From Apiotrichum sp. Y4204 (lineage: Eukaryota; Basidiomycota; Tremellomycetes; Trichosporonales; Trichosporonaceae), in the NCBI GenBank assembly GCA_025531455.1, contig JAMYHL010000001.1, positions 310,001 through 374,000 of the forward strand: DNA of 64,000 nt, written 5' to 3'. Positions 33,272 to 44,453 of this stretch are shown piece by piece. Numbering within the stretch: the stretch's first letter is position 1; every line of letters starts with the position of its first letter. The notes under the pieces were generated by a model. That model saw nothing but the letters and a program-made list of their open reading frames with translations, ran no database searches and was not told the DNA's origin. A program made the translations under genes and the position numbers.

Positions 33272-35075
33272 CTAACTAGATCTCAAGAGGGCGAGTATGG
33301 CCCAGCCCAGCGCCCAACCCACCACCAACGCCGCCGTCGAGCCCTCCACAATACGCCGGAGGCGACGCTGCCAAATCTCCTCGCGGCGGCCGTACCCTGC
33401 CGCCCAGGACGGCTCGGGGTCGCCCGCGTCCGAGTCGTCCGAGTCGTACCCGTCGTACCGGTACGGATTGATAGTCGGGTGCTGGCTCCGCTGTGTCGAG
33501 GAGAGCTGCCGTGCCCCGCCGCCGCTGCTGCGCCGTCGCGAGGAGAGGAGCGCGGAGAAGAGCTGGATCCCATCTGTGTGCGGGAGTGGGAGGAGGTTGA
33601 TGAGGTACAGCGAAAGCGTCGCCATCTTGAGGTATCTGTATGTCAGTGGACGTCAGGTGTGTGTGCCCTGCACCAGGCTAGATGATCACTCACGCCATTA
33701 AGAGCTCGACCCATCGTGTTCCCGAACCCCAGAGCCGCGGCTTGAGGGTGCTCACGCGGACCTGGTCGTAGACGGCGAGCCGGTCGCCGGCCCATAGCAC
33801 GGTGTCACGCCCGCCGCCGCGGCGATACCGGATACGGAGAATGTGTTCACTGGCTGCGGGGCGGATACACAGCTGCGAGACTGCGCACTTGCATTCCGTG
33901 ATTGGCTGGGCGACGATCGTGTGCGGCTCGAGGCAGCGCGGCTGCGCCGTCCTGCCTGTACCACCGATGTGTTGGAACGCGACTAGGTGGTCTGCGCATG
34001 ACGCGAGGCGCGCGTCGGCAAACTCCCACTTGGAGATACACCATCCGGTGCTCATGTCCTCGCTCTCCGACGTCGTAAGGTATCGCTTCCACACGTCTTC
34101 CTTCCCGGCAATCGGGAGGTCGTCAATGTGGGTGATGAGGTCGCCGCTGCGAAAATGTTCTGCGAGCGGTCCCTGGGGAGTTAGGAGTGTGGGCTAGAAG
34201 CAACTCACAGAGGCCACGTCCGTGACGATGCGCCCTGCGTTCGTCCGGTTTGTGTAGAATATTCCGCGGCCGAACGGCCCGAGAGAGAGGAGGGCGACCC
34301 AGAGGAGGAGGTTGTGCCACGGCCCCGAGGTCGCGATGCGCGAGCGCGCGCGGACGGGGAGATAGTCTACGTTGGAGGGGAAGACGACGGATGCAGAGGG
34401 AAGGACGAGGTGGATGCTGAAAGCGAGTTTTGAGGGCGCTATGTCCTCGATTGCTGCGGCGAGGGCGTGTCCCAGCTCGTGGAGCAGCTGCGACAGCAGG
34501 AATGCGAGGATGAGTGTCGGAAGGTGGGAGAGCGGAGTGGTGATCCCGGGTATCTTCAGTCAGTAGTGTCCAACCTCTGCACTCACCAATGGCTGCAGAC
34601 CACCCTGGCTAGCATGTACCTGCGGAACCTCGGTTCCAGTGGTGAGTGACCGCTTGATGACATGCGCAATCTCAGATGCGGTGGTCGCGTGCGTCCGCGC
34701 ATGAGCCTCGGCCTCATGCCAGACACCCCACCAAGCCCTCATCCACGCCCACACGGCGCCAGCGAGCGCAATCGCCGTGCCGAGCATACCAAACGCGACA
34801 CCCGCATCGTAGAAGCGTTTGACCTTATCCCGCGCGGAGTGGCCAAGCGCCTCGATGCGACCCATGACCTCCTTGGGCAGCGCGTTGAGCGCGGTCGTGC
34901 TCGCAGACAACGTCATGCCATCGCGCTCGACGATCCAGTGCCGCCGCGGCGCGAGGCGGTATGTTGCCGAGAGCTTGCCGCGGCGCAGAGGCTGCTTGGA
35001 GAGCCATGAGGGCGCGTTGCGCAGTGCGACGAAGAGGAGCGCCAGGAGGAGGCTGGGGAGGACAACGTCGAGCAT
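33272..35075 (-). CDS. Site-2 protease, intramembrane zinc metalloprotease (MBTPS2/Stp1-like)
   Basis: Membrane protease of family M50 that releases transcription factors such as SREBP by cutting inside the membrane. In basidiomycete yeasts this step serves hypoxia and sterol response. Four exons on the minus strand, roughly 550 residues. The zinc site HELGHALAAA (HExxH) lies in the second exon within a hydrophobic segment (LILAFLLSQLLHELGHALAA). A PDZ-like region follows with GPLAEHFRSGDLITHIDDLP, the family signature for this position. The third zinc ligand lies in NLLPLPHTDGIQL, a variant of the usual (L/N)xxPxxxxDG motif. Hydrophobic segments at the N-terminus (VVLPSLLLALLFVAL) and C-terminus make it polytopic. 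It diverges from SCO1. Confidence 0.9.
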
Positions 35076-35676
35076 CGCCGCGGAGCGGCCGCGCGCTGTC
35101 CACCAAACGAGAATGAGGCAGGGAAGTGCGCGGCTGGAAGAGCAGGGGGCGGGGATATGTGGAGATCACTGGAGCCGAGATGAGAGGAAGAGCTGATGAT
35201 GTTGATGTCGTTTCGACAACAACAACAATAATTGTTTGATCTTGAGCTTGACTTTTGGATTGCATTTCATCGAACAACGCGACATGGCTGCATTTAGCTG
35301 CGCATTCAGAGAGATCTCTCTCTCATCCCGAAGACTGCGATGGGCCCTGGCGTCTCAGATCTCACCCTCTTACCCCCTGTGTGGAAACCTTATCAAAAGA
35401 CAATTACAAAGGACTTAGTCCAGTCCCTAATGAAGTTCGGGATATGTTAGAATAATTACAATTACGTCACAGAAAGATATTCCCACTGACTTCACACATC
35501 ATTTTATATTTGTAATCCGTAAATGAGCCCTCCGTCCCATCTCGCCGTCCTCCGAAATGTTCTGCAAGATGGTGGTTGCTGTTGTCCTCGTCGCGCCGCA
35601 ACCTCCCGACCCCACAAACCGCCCAATACCACTTGTCCATCTTCCACATCTCCCACCACACTCATTCCCCCTCACG
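35076..35676. promoter_or_regulatory. Bidirectional promoter, site-2 protease / SCO1
   Basis: 600 bp between divergent starts. A short ACA triplet repeat lies at 35214-35227. An upstream ATG at 35557 is in frame with SCO1 but would put 40 proline-rich residues before the mitochondrial presequence, so it was not chosen. Confidence 0.5.
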
Positions 35677-36873
35677 ATGTCTCTCCGAAACGCGCTCTTC
35701 CGCTCCGCACGCACGCTCGCCGTCCCCCGCCCGTCTGCGCGGTTGCCCGTCACCCGTACGTTTGCGCGCGGCTACTCGGCCGGCGAGAGCAGCAAGGCGA
35801 GCAGTCAGGCCAAGGACCGCGCGGCTATTGGTGTGAGTGCCAGACAGAATGGAGTTTGAGAGCAGACACAGGAAGTGCGGCTGAGCAAGGTGGATGCTTT
35901 AGCCGATTCCTACTCCGCGTCCTGCTCTCCTCACAGATAAGAGCTCACGCCGCAGACGGTCACCTGGAAAACGGCGGTCGTCTTCATCGCCACGGGCGCC
36001 GGCCTGTATTGGTACTTTACGACGGAGAAGGCCAAGGTCCTGGAACGCCGTCGTGAGTATGGCACGGGTGGAGGTCTGACATGCAATTGCGGGCTGGCAC
36101 TCTTATCGCTGCCGCTATATCCGGCCGGGCTGACACATCAGGCAAGGAGCTCGAGAACAAGTCTGTGGGCCGGCCGTCGATCGGCGGACCGTTCACGCTG
36201 CTGGACCAGGACGGCAAGGAGTTCACCGACAAGGACTTGCTGGGCAAGTGGTCGTTGATATACTTTGGCTTTACGAACTGCCCGGACATCTGCCCCGAGG
36301 AGCTGGACAAGATGTCGCTCGTCGTGGACATGATTGACAAGGAGTCGGGCCCGATCGTCACTCCCGTGTTTGTTTCTGTTGACCCGGCCCGCGATGGCGT
36401 GCCCCAGGTCAAGCAGTACATTGAGGAATTCCACCCGCGCCTCATTGGTCTGACTGGCGACTATGACTCGGTCAAGAAGGCGTGCAAGTCGTACCGCGTC
36501 TACTTCTCCACCCCGCCCGACGCCAAGGCGTCTGACGACTATCTTGTTGATCACTCGTGAGTGCTAGAGACACATGCGGAGGGAAGCGGATGCACGCAAG
36601 CGATGTCTCAGATGTTTGCAGATTTGTGGCAACATTCCCAGTGCTGTGGAACACACACAGCACTGAAGGAAGCTTGGCTCATCTTCTCCACCACGCCCCT
36701 CTCCCCTCGCTGACAACAGCATTTTCTTCTACCTGATGGACCCGCTCGGCCAGTTTGTCGACGCGTTCGGCAAGGCGACGACCGAGCACGAGGTCGCGGA
36801 CAAGGTGCGCGAGGCGCTCGGCAAGTGGAACGCCGCGGGCGGCAACAAGGCCGCTGGTGTGCCGGAGAACTAG
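35677..36873 (+). CDS. SCO1: Sco1/Sco2 copper chaperone for cytochrome c oxidase
   Basis: Mitochondrial inner-membrane protein that delivers copper to the CuA site of Cox2. Four exons (first ends at the GTGAGT after residue 52; last begins about 36720). An Arg/Ser/Ala-rich presequence (MSLRNALFRSARTLAVPRPS) is followed by a transmembrane helix (TAVVFIATGAGLYWYF) and a thioredoxin-like domain. That domain opens with GPFTLLDQDGKEFTDKDLLG and carries GFTNCPDICPEELDKM with the copper-binding CxxxC. The distal His is in LVDHS|IFFYLMDPLGQFVD, split by the last intron. About 280 residues, normal for the family. Confidence 0.94.
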
Positions 36874-38197
36874 GCGGACGTAGGAGAGTCACTGTAGACG
36901 TACTGTACCATCGTCCGCAGTGACGTACGTAGAGGCAAGGCGCTTGGCGCGCCGCTAATAGAATGCAGCATCACTCATCCATGGAAACGCTGGGATGTTG
37001 GAACCGAAGCGAGGGCGGTGGCGAGGAACACTCGCAGTATCTGGAGATCTGGGATGGTAATGTCTTTGGTCGTGCACACCGTGTGATCACTGTGTGAGGC
37101 GGCGTCGCGCACATGCCAGCAAGAATTCAAGAAGCGACGCCGGTTGCTATTTATTCTTACGCGTTGCGGTCCTATTCTGCGCCAGCTGCACGGCGCGAGC
37201 GGCGCAAGGGCACATGTGCACATGTTGTCATGCTCTCATGCTGCATGCTGGCATATGCTGGCCATGCTCCTTCGGGCAATGGTGTGCAAGGTCGGGCATC
37301 GCGGTGGTATGAAGGCTCGGCGCTGGTGCCGCCCCGCCAGCGCTTCTGCATCGCTCCTGGTCGCCTTGTGATTCCGGAAGATCCGGCGTGACGACATTCT
37401 GTATTCCAGCGCCCGTATAACGTCGAGACTTCGCCACTCGGGTCCAGAAAGGACAGCGACAGCTGGCTCCGGCACGAACACCGGTTTTGTTGGTCGTTCT
37501 CTCACCCATCTTCCTGCTAATGGAGAGGAGCGACGATGATGGCTGTGCATCTATATGCATTCGCTCCGCGCACTGGCTATATGCACAGGCAACTACAGAG
37601 TTAAGAGTATGGAAACGCCCTTCCGTCCCGGACCCACTGCAGCCAGAGACGAGGCAGAGGCGCATACCCACAAAGACCGTGTTCATACCCATACAGACGC
37701 TCATGCTCTGCGCCCGAACGCTCGAACGCCAGTATGCCTGGCGCCGAGGGGCCGAGGCGCCGAGGGAACACAGTTAGTTGCCGCCCTGCCGCCTCCAGCT
37801 GGGAAGTGATCCAGAAGATCATACCGCGCAGTGGCGATGACTGGAATGCCGACACAGAAGGTGGAACACGCCGACTCGAGTTGGGAGCCGTAGTGCGCCT
37901 CGCGCCTCGCGCCTCGCAGCTCGCGCCTCGCAGCCTTTCGGCGTCACCGACTAGCCGCCGCGATGAAGCAGCCGTAGTGATCGTAGCCTTGCCGTAGTTG
38001 ATTGCAGATGAGCAGATAGAGATGACTGCAGAGATATAAATACTCTCCCGAGTGAATCATCCCAGTCCGAGTTCCCCATCCCACAATCCCACAACTGTTC
38101 ACGAACGCACCGCTCTGGTCTCTGTTGCGCTCAATACTCTCCACCTCGCAGTACACCCCCCACCCTTCTTCACATCGCGCACCGCGCATCAAGCACG
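36874..38197. other. Intergenic region with short GC repeats
   Basis: 1.3 kb without a supportable gene. A cgcctcgcgcctcgcag-type repeat lies at 37896-37935. A TATAAATA element lies at 38035-38042. Confidence 0.45.
38035..38042 (+). promoter_or_regulatory. TATA box upstream of the proline-rich gene
   Basis: tataaata 156 bp before the ATG at 38198, followed by a pyrimidine-rich leader; this supports the downstream frame being a real gene. Confidence 0.5.
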
Positions 38198-38782
38198 ATG
38201 TTCGCCACCCGCCCAGCCTCGCCATCCTCCCCCTCGGACATTGCCTCCCTCCTCGCGCGCCGCAAGCGCTCCCCGCGCGCAACCCCATCACCCGGCCGTT
38301 CGCGCTCTCCGTCCCCGTGCCCGTCGCTTTCCTCGGCTGCCCCCCGATCCAAGCCGCTCCCTCCCCCAGCCGCCATTCCCCACGACGTACCGATGACTCG
38401 CACGGAGCGCAGCCCGCCCTCATCGCGGCGCCACTCGCCCATCCCCCGCCCGTCTCCTCCCAACTCTGCTCCCATCTCACCCCCGCCCGCCGCGAAGCGC
38501 GGACACGTCCAACCCCCGGCCCCACCCCCACCGGCGGGATGCCACGGCTTCGTCCTCGCGCACACCCTCCCGACAGCGACTGACGCGCAAAAGGCCGCCC
38601 ACGACCCCTTTGCCCTCGTGCCGTGCCCAAAGGCGACGGTCGTGCCCCCCATAACCCCCACGCACTGCGCGTCCAACTGCGCCGAGACGATGTATTGCCC
38701 CGCACACTGGTGTGGGAGCTGTAAGCGGGTTGCCCGTGCGCATGCGCGCGAGCAGCAGGCTACGCAGGCTGCCGGGGCGTAG
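38198..38782 (+). CDS. Hypothetical proline/serine-rich protein with a Cys/His-rich end
   Basis: Unspliced, 194 residues, not recognised. Residues 1-110 are Pro/Ser/Arg-rich with repeated RSPSP and PPP stretches and look disordered. The C-terminal 80 residues are less biased, starting GCHGFVLAHTLPTATDAQ and containing CASNCAETMYCPAHWCGSCK, five Cys and one His that could bind a metal. The TATA box and leader, strong third-position GC and the patterned C-terminus argue for a real gene. No function is inferred. Confidence 0.5.
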   Translation: MFATRPASPSSPSDIASLLARRKRSPRATPSPGRSRSPSPCPSLSSAAPRSKPLPPPAAIPHDVPMTRTERSPPSSRRHSPIPRPSPPNSAPISPPPAAKRGHVQPPAPPPPAGCHGFVLAHTLPTATDAQKAAHDPFALVPCPKATVVPPITPTHCASNCAETMYCPAHWCGSCKRVARAHAREQQATQAAGA

Positions 38783-39797
38783 TGGATTAGGCGCCGGATA
38801 CGAGGACATGCGCGCCATCGCTGTTTCATTGCTGGACGTCCAGCCGCTGGGCGTCTTGTGGACTACATTTGACTCGTGCCATCACGCCCGTTCCCTGTCC
38901 CCCCTGTTCACCATCATTCACTGCATGGGCTCTGCCCTCAATGGCTCCGCCAAGCCAGGCAGCAAGCGCCTCGTCGCACAGACACCCGCCATGGCCACCA
39001 TGGCCACCCACCCGCATTACTCAGCAACCGGATAACGCCGTATCTGCAGCGAACCCAGTCGGCCTCATTGCGCCCTTGTAACCCCCTTGTCTGATCTATG
39101 CGCTCATCGATGATGCCCATCTTGACCCCCGTCACTCATCTGTGATCACTGTACATATACCTGCACGCCCGATCACCACGCACCCGGCGACGACCCCGAC
39201 CTATGACCCGCCCTTGTGCACTGTACACCCCACCCTCATAGTCCTAATGCATGCCTCGGGCACCTCTGTGCCAGCTGTGCATTGTTATGTGCTGCTTGCT
39301 CGTGTGTGGTAATATAGGCGGTGGTAGTTATTTTCAGCTCTACTTTTCTTGGCGTCTCTCGCTTTCTCCGTGTTAACGCTACTGTTGTTGTTTTTTGGTC
39401 GATTTCGGCCCGACGTGTCCGACGACGGGGGCGGGGTTCATTTATTGCGTCGTACCGTAGTTGCTATACACATGCTCATGGGCGTAGCTGTCGTCAGAGG
39501 TGCCCCTTGGATCTCGGAGCTCGGAGTGCGTCGACTCACGTCATGCTGTCGGGCGTTGGCGACAGGCGTTGCGAGGTCTGTCGATCAGCACCAATTGTGG
39601 AAGGCACTAACCATGGGAATACTGGCATGGAATAGTTCATCCTTTTGGTGTCCATTTGGACTGACATACGATCGTTTATCATGTCGGGTGGTCGTGTTGC
39701 GCTAATGCAAGGAATGAGAGGGCCTCAGAATGAAGAAGCGGCTCCTCAGAGAAGAGAATAGGTATACTGCACATGGCGGTTAGAGGGCGCTGTGGCC
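38783..39797. other. Intergenic, no gene seen
   Basis: About 1 kb between convergent 3' ends. Short open frames here look random in composition and lack family resemblance. Confidence 0.45.
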
Positions 39798-41531
39798 TCA
39801 ACCCCAACGCTTGGACGTTTTTGGGAATGCTGGACTCGACGCCAGACTGTTCGGCACCGAGATCACTGCGGTCAGTACGTGTGGCTTGTGGCGCGTCTGC
39901 GCATCGCCCCAACTCACGGGCACGGTCTCGAGCTCGAATTCTTTGGTGCCGAGCTCGCGCGCATAGGCCGCCAAGGACACGAACTGGACGCGGGCCATGG
40001 CGTCCTCGATTTCATCCTTGGGCACGCGGAAGCGCCCGGTCGCGAGGCTGCGGAGACGGGTGCGTGCGGCCGCCTCGATACGGGGATAGGGAATGTCGGG
40101 GGGCGCGCCGAACCACGCCGGGTCGATCTGGTCAAAGCCCACGATCGTGACCCGCGACAGGCCCCACTTGAGTATGCGGCCGACAAAGACGAGCAGCTGC
40201 TCGTAGTGGTGGAAATAGGTCATCTTGTCGTTCCACTCGCGGGCGCGCGGGTGCTCGACGTCCGTCGCGCATCCCTCCTCCGCGACATGGAGGACGATGG
40301 CGATGCGCTTCGGCGTCGTCCGCGGCAGCGCCCAGCTCGCAAAGTTTGCCACTAGGCGCGTACATGGAAAGGACATGAGGTTGATGACGAGCTCTTCGGC
40401 GTGGAACTGCATCAGTGCGCCAGATCCGAGCGCGCCGTCGAGAGCAGTGACGGAGACAAAGACGACGGCCTTTGGGATGGCAAGTACCGGTGGGAGATTG
40501 TGGGTGTTGCCCATGTCCTTCTGGCCGACACGGAGGACGCGGAGGCGGCGGAGCAGCGGCCGGAGGAAAGTGACTACCGGCCAGCTGCCGTGGTGGTAGT
40601 CGATAACCTCGGTGAAATCGACAAAGTCGTCCCAGCGCTTGACGCCACACCAGCGCGCGAGATCCGCATACCGGCGTAGGCGGAGGGCGTTTCCGGCCGT
40701 GACGGAAGGAGTGGGCGACTCGGGGTCCTCGATAAGCTCCGGGCCCACATTGATATCTATGACACGGCCCGCCGAGGCCTGGGAGAGTGCCCAGCAGAGC
40801 TGTGGTGAGAAGAGGGGATTCGGCGCGCCAGGCCACGTGTACACTGTCAGTTTGTCGTGCTGTGTTGCCTCGTTCCGGACCCGCCGGAACGAGAGGTGGC
40901 GGGGCATGTACAGCGCATCAATCAGCTGCCTGTAGTGACTTGACGAGGCGCGGAATGCGAGCTTCGTCTCGCGGGACGAATACCGGATAATGTCGTGGAA
41001 GAGGTGCTGGAAGTTCGCGAGGGGGAAGACGACATTGGAAGTCGGGCCGGAGTCGGCGGGGACGGGTCCGAGCTGCGACAATTGTGGTGAAGCGGCGTCA
41101 TCGGGTAAGCTTGCCGGGGGAAGAGGCACCATGGGCCTCATGGACTCTGGAAGTATGCCATCGACGCCGGTGTTCTCGGCGGGCCGACTGCAGTCCCGTT
41201 CGGTATGGGAGTGAGCACCTGGCTCGTGCGCCGCGTGCGGCTGATCATCGACATCGGCCTCCTCCCCACCTTCCTCCATCCTCGCGTCATGATCGATGCA
41301 GTCAAACTCCCACTCGCACTCCGACTCGTCGTCCATGGTCGTATCAACTGCGTCGACCGAGTGGAATGAATCGTCGCCCGCGCTCGACGGCGTGTCCATG
41401 CCCCGCGGCTCGGCGAGACAGTCGCGGGGAGGAAGCCGGGCCCGTGCAGTCGTCGCCGTAACGGTGTCACGTAACCGCGCATAGGGGTGTGCCGCGCGGC
41501 GCGCAGACGGGGGGCTTCCTCCACTCCGCAT
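39798..41531 (-). CDS. F-box-like protein (lineage-specific family), copy 2
   Basis: Minus strand, up to 577 residues. The start is ambiguous: ATG at 41531 or the better-looking ATG at 41399 (MDTPSSAGDDSFHS). The N-terminal 170 residues are acidic and disordered (ESECEWEFDCIDHDARMEEG). The F-box-like part is FQHLFHDIIRYSSRETKLAF then RASSSHYRQLIDALYMPRHL, laid out like the copies at 31.1 and 43.2 kb. Later segments such as FPCTRLVANFASWALP, IVLHVAEEG and LSRVTIVGFDQID resemble the strand-helix pattern of copy 3. Near the 3' end GTGAGT...TACTGACCGCAG forms a credible 52-nt intron; splicing it places TGA at once and ends the protein at ELETVP. The unspliced form adds about 39 residues. Confidence 0.65.
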   Translation of the reverse strand: MRSGGSPPSARRAAHPYARLRDTVTATTARARLPPRDCLAEPRGMDTPSSAGDDSFHSVDAVDTTMDDESECEWEFDCIDHDARMEEGGEEADVDDQPHAAHEPGAHSHTERDCSRPAENTGVDGILPESMRPMVPLPPASLPDDAASPQLSQLGPVPADSGPTSNVVFPLANFQHLFHDIIRYSSRETKLAFRASSSHYRQLIDALYMPRHLSFRRVRNEATQHDKLTVYTWPGAPNPLFSPQLCWALSQASAGRVIDINVGPELIEDPESPTPSVTAGNALRLRRYADLARWCGVKRWDDFVDFTEVIDYHHGSWPVVTFLRPLLRRLRVLRVGQKDMGNTHNLPPVLAIPKAVVFVSVTALDGALGSGALMQFHAEELVINLMSFPCTRLVANFASWALPRTTPKRIAIVLHVAEEGCATDVEHPRAREWNDKMTYFHHYEQLLVFVGRILKWGLSRVTIVGFDQIDPAWFGAPPDIPYPRIEAAARTRLRSLATGRFRVPKDEIEDAMARVQFVSLAAYARELGTKEFELETVPVSWGDAQTRHKPHVLTAVISVPNSLASSPAFPKTSKRWG

Positions 41532-42837
41532 CGAGGGCGACCTGTGTGTGAGAGAAAGAAGGAGAGAATGAGGAAGAGGAAGCGAAAGTGGGAACGACGG
41601 CGCCGACCGTGAGCGTGATGTGGGGGAACCTTGGCGGGGGGAGGAGATGACTCACTGTGACTTCGCACACCTGAAATGCAGAGAAGAGGAAAAACGAAAT
41701 CGAGCAGCTGCGTGCGACACGAGAAAGTCGAGGCAGTGGATATAAATCGCTCAAGAAGGTGGGAGCGGAAGGTGCCTCCGCTGCCCACAGAGCACGGGGT
41801 CAAGCGGGGTGGGGTAGCGAGGAAAAGGTAATGATCAATGAGGAGTGAGAAGAGCGCACGCTCATAGGGTGATGGGGCGAGGCAAACACACAGGCAAGGC
41901 GGGACGAATGGTGGTGACGGCCGATGATGGATGTTCGAGAGGGGTGTGCTTGGACCCCCTCCACCCCCCCCCATTCATTCCATCCCATCAATCGCACAAT
42001 GCTGCCGCCGCCGCTGTCGACGACGGCAATGCGAACAAGCACACCCTATTGCTCGGGCGGATGATCTTGTGCCCTTGTGGCACAAGGCCAGGATGAGGGG
42101 TGCACCTGCACGCCTGCAGGGACCAATGGCGAGGACGGCGTGTAGCGTAACCATATCGGGAGTACAGACGCGCACTCGCAGGGACCAAGTTAGGAATGAA
42201 CACCTGCGACGACGACTTGGCAGCGCGCTCATGCCTGATTTGATGCAGCAACTCGTCTCAAGAATCAAGTCTCATGTCACAGGACAATGTGGGCGGACGT
42301 GATGAACACCGTTTCGTCGCCACCACCACCGTCGTCAGTAACTGCTAAAGCTCTGTAGATCCCCACCATGAATCGCGCGTCTGACATGAAGGTGCCGCGC
42401 GTGACGCGTTACGCGACGCGCCTCGTCGCGGCGCTGTGTCAGGAAGCAACGGCAGAGTCATTGACGAGATGGGTTATCCTTTCAGTTTGAGGTTTGGTTG
42501 CTCTTCTTCTATGACCTCGCCTATTCATCCACTCTGATGCCACTCATGCTCGTCACGGCCCTTCATGGGGTGTTTCCCTGTTACAGATCAAACCGCTCCC
42601 CCACCTTCCTTCGGTGTGTGCCTTGTCACAGTAAGCTGTCGCGCTTAAACAGGGACTTCTGCAGGGTTCTTAGACAGTCCTGCCCAGTTCCGTCCCGTTG
42701 TGGTCGTCGTACAGGGAGGGTCAACGATCGCTGATGGAGTGAGGATGCGCGTCTACAGTTACGATCAGTGACACAAAACGTGAGAGTGAGTGTGTGTTGT
42801 GCATGGTGTGCATCGGGATCATCGGGATCCGCGTTGC

Positions 42838-42845
42838 TTATATAG
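42838..42845 (+). promoter_or_regulatory. TATA-like element upstream of F-box-like gene 3
   Basis: ttatatag, about 325 bp upstream of the ATG at 43169 and just before the GATC-dense array. Confidence 0.35.
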
Positions 42846-42856
42846 TGCCGTGGTCC

Positions 42857-42928
42857 GCTGATCCGCTGATCTGGTGATCTGTTGATTTTGCAGATCCTGT
42901 CAGATCGGCAGATCGGCAGATCGGCAGA
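42857..42928 (+). repeat. GATC-dense inverted array
   Basis: Seven GATC tetramers in about 70 bp. The left half repeats gctgatc-type units; the right half repeats cagatcgg. The halves are roughly reverse complements (gctgatc versus cagatc), so the array is close to an inverted repeat. Confidence 0.7.
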
Positions 42929-43168
42929 ATGATGGTTGATGGCGAAGTGTGCGTCATCGTCGAATCATCGGATAATGACTCTGGCACCCATCATCCCATT
43001 CAACACTCGCCCTCTCGCTTTCTCTCACTCACACCTCTGATCACCATCTTGTCGCCTTCTCTCCATCTCATCGGACTCTGATATCCGCGCCCGTCCCGCG
43101 TGCCCTACTCCCCACTGATCAGGTCGTACCAACTCTCAGCATCCCACATCCTGACCGCGACCTTAGCC

Positions 43169-44260
43169 ATGCCGCCCGTGCTCGACAGGTCCGCGTTTCC
43201 GCACATCTTCGATCTCGTGGTCAGCCACGCGCCCTGGCCAGCCCTCCTGGCGCTCCGCACCACCTCCAGGGAGATCCGCGATCTCATCGACATGGACGTG
43301 CTGGGACGGTACTTGGAGATCCGGGACGAGGGCGGACTCCAGTGGGTCCTTCCCGTCATGGGCACCAACGGGCACCGGCACCCCGCGTTTGCCGTCTGGT
43401 CGAAAGAGTGGAACCCGGAAGAAGACGAGGACGATGACGGAATGGATACACAGTATGTTCCGCCGCCGCATGTCCTCTCCGACGCAGCACTCACGGCATG
43501 CAGCTCTGGACCACCGATCAAGTTCCCAGCACAGGACTCAACGCACTCGATGGTCGTCGCGCGGGCAGCGCGCGCGCTGACCCTTGAGCCGTGTCCCCCA
43601 TTCTTTGCGTTTAAAGAGTTTGCCACGCTGCTCAAGCCATTCTCCCGCCCCCTGCGCGTCCGCTGTAATGGGATTATGCTGCAGGACTACATTCTGCAGT
43701 TTATCCACACGACGAATCTTATTGTGTTCAAGGAACGCCTCGAGCTGGGCTTCTTTGGCGTGTCGCATTCGCCCAGGATCGTCGTCAACTTTGCCCTGGA
43801 GCCGTCGGACACCAGGCTGCCCCGCTGGTGGCCTGAAGCAGAGCCGCCCGTGCATATCCACCGAACCGAGCTGGTTCTCATCTACAGTTGGAAGCATGGT
43901 GCCACGCCCGGCATCGAGTGGGACACGACGATGGAGCAGCTCATCACGCATGTGCTCCTTCCCCTCGCTGTGGATGAGGAGTTGTCCGGCGTCACCGTTG
44001 TCGGCCTCGCCGATCTGCCGCCCCAGGTTTCGGGCATTGATGGATCAAGTGTCGCTGAGCGCAATGCGACATTACTGCTCAAGATCGGACAGTCTGGTGG
44101 GTTGAAAGAAATGGAAATGATGGCGCTGACGATAGTCGCTGGGACGGGCAATCCAATCACGGTCTTCACCATGGAGGAATACAAGAACACCATCCCAGGC
44201 GAGCAGTTTGCGCTCGAAACTATCCAAGATATCAGGGACATTCCCCGCCGATTCTCATGA
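43169..44260 (+). CDS. F-box-like protein (lineage-specific family), copy 3
   Basis: Unspliced, 363 residues from the first ATG at 43169 (upstream in-frame codons back to 43100 contain no ATG). It starts almost directly with the F-box-like helices, FPHIFDLVVSHAPWPALLAL then RTTSREIRDLIDMDVLGRYL, and so lacks the low-complexity N-terminal arms of copies 1 and 2. Downstream elements FSRPLRVRCNGIMLQ, RIVVNFALEPSD, IHRTELVLIYSW and ELSGVTVVGLADLPP parallel copy 2. Skp1 binding is inferred only from the helix pattern. A tRNA-Arg on the opposite strand follows within 200 bp. Confidence 0.72.
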   Translation: MPPVLDRSAFPHIFDLVVSHAPWPALLALRTTSREIRDLIDMDVLGRYLEIRDEGGLQWVLPVMGTNGHRHPAFAVWSKEWNPEEDEDDDGMDTQYVPPPHVLSDAALTACSSGPPIKFPAQDSTHSMVVARAARALTLEPCPPFFAFKEFATLLKPFSRPLRVRCNGIMLQDYILQFIHTTNLIVFKERLELGFFGVSHSPRIVVNFALEPSDTRLPRWWPEAEPPVHIHRTELVLIYSWKHGATPGIEWDTTMEQLITHVLLPLAVDEELSGVTVVGLADLPPQVSGIDGSSVAERNATLLLKIGQSGGLKEMEMMALTIVAGTGNPITVFTMEEYKNTIPGEQFALETIQDIRDIPRRFS

Positions 44261-44453
44261 ATGAGATCGATGACATGGAATAGGCCATGAAGCCAAAGTT
44301 CCGAAGAAATCGAAGAGCGATCGAAGAGCGAACGAAGACGCGAAGTCATGTCCGCAATGGGATCGCAAGATCGATTAGAGGGGCTGGCTGCGGGCTGCGG
44401 GAATCGGGGAGGGCGCAGAGGGATGGGATCGACCAGACCTAAAGAAGTCAAAA

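Larger units (their letters stand above)
41532..43168. other. Intergenic between F-box-like genes
   Basis: 1.6 kb between divergent F-box-like genes 2 and 3. It contains a GC palindrome-rich patch with alternating acgcg (about 42395-42425), a TATATAG element at 42838-42845 and the GATC-dense array at 42857-42928. No gene was seen. Confidence 0.45.

Noticed and set aside
42395..42425. acgcgt-rich patch as a cell-cycle (MluI-box) promoter
   Set aside because: The patch is just CG-alternating sequence far from any start codon; nothing else supports it.
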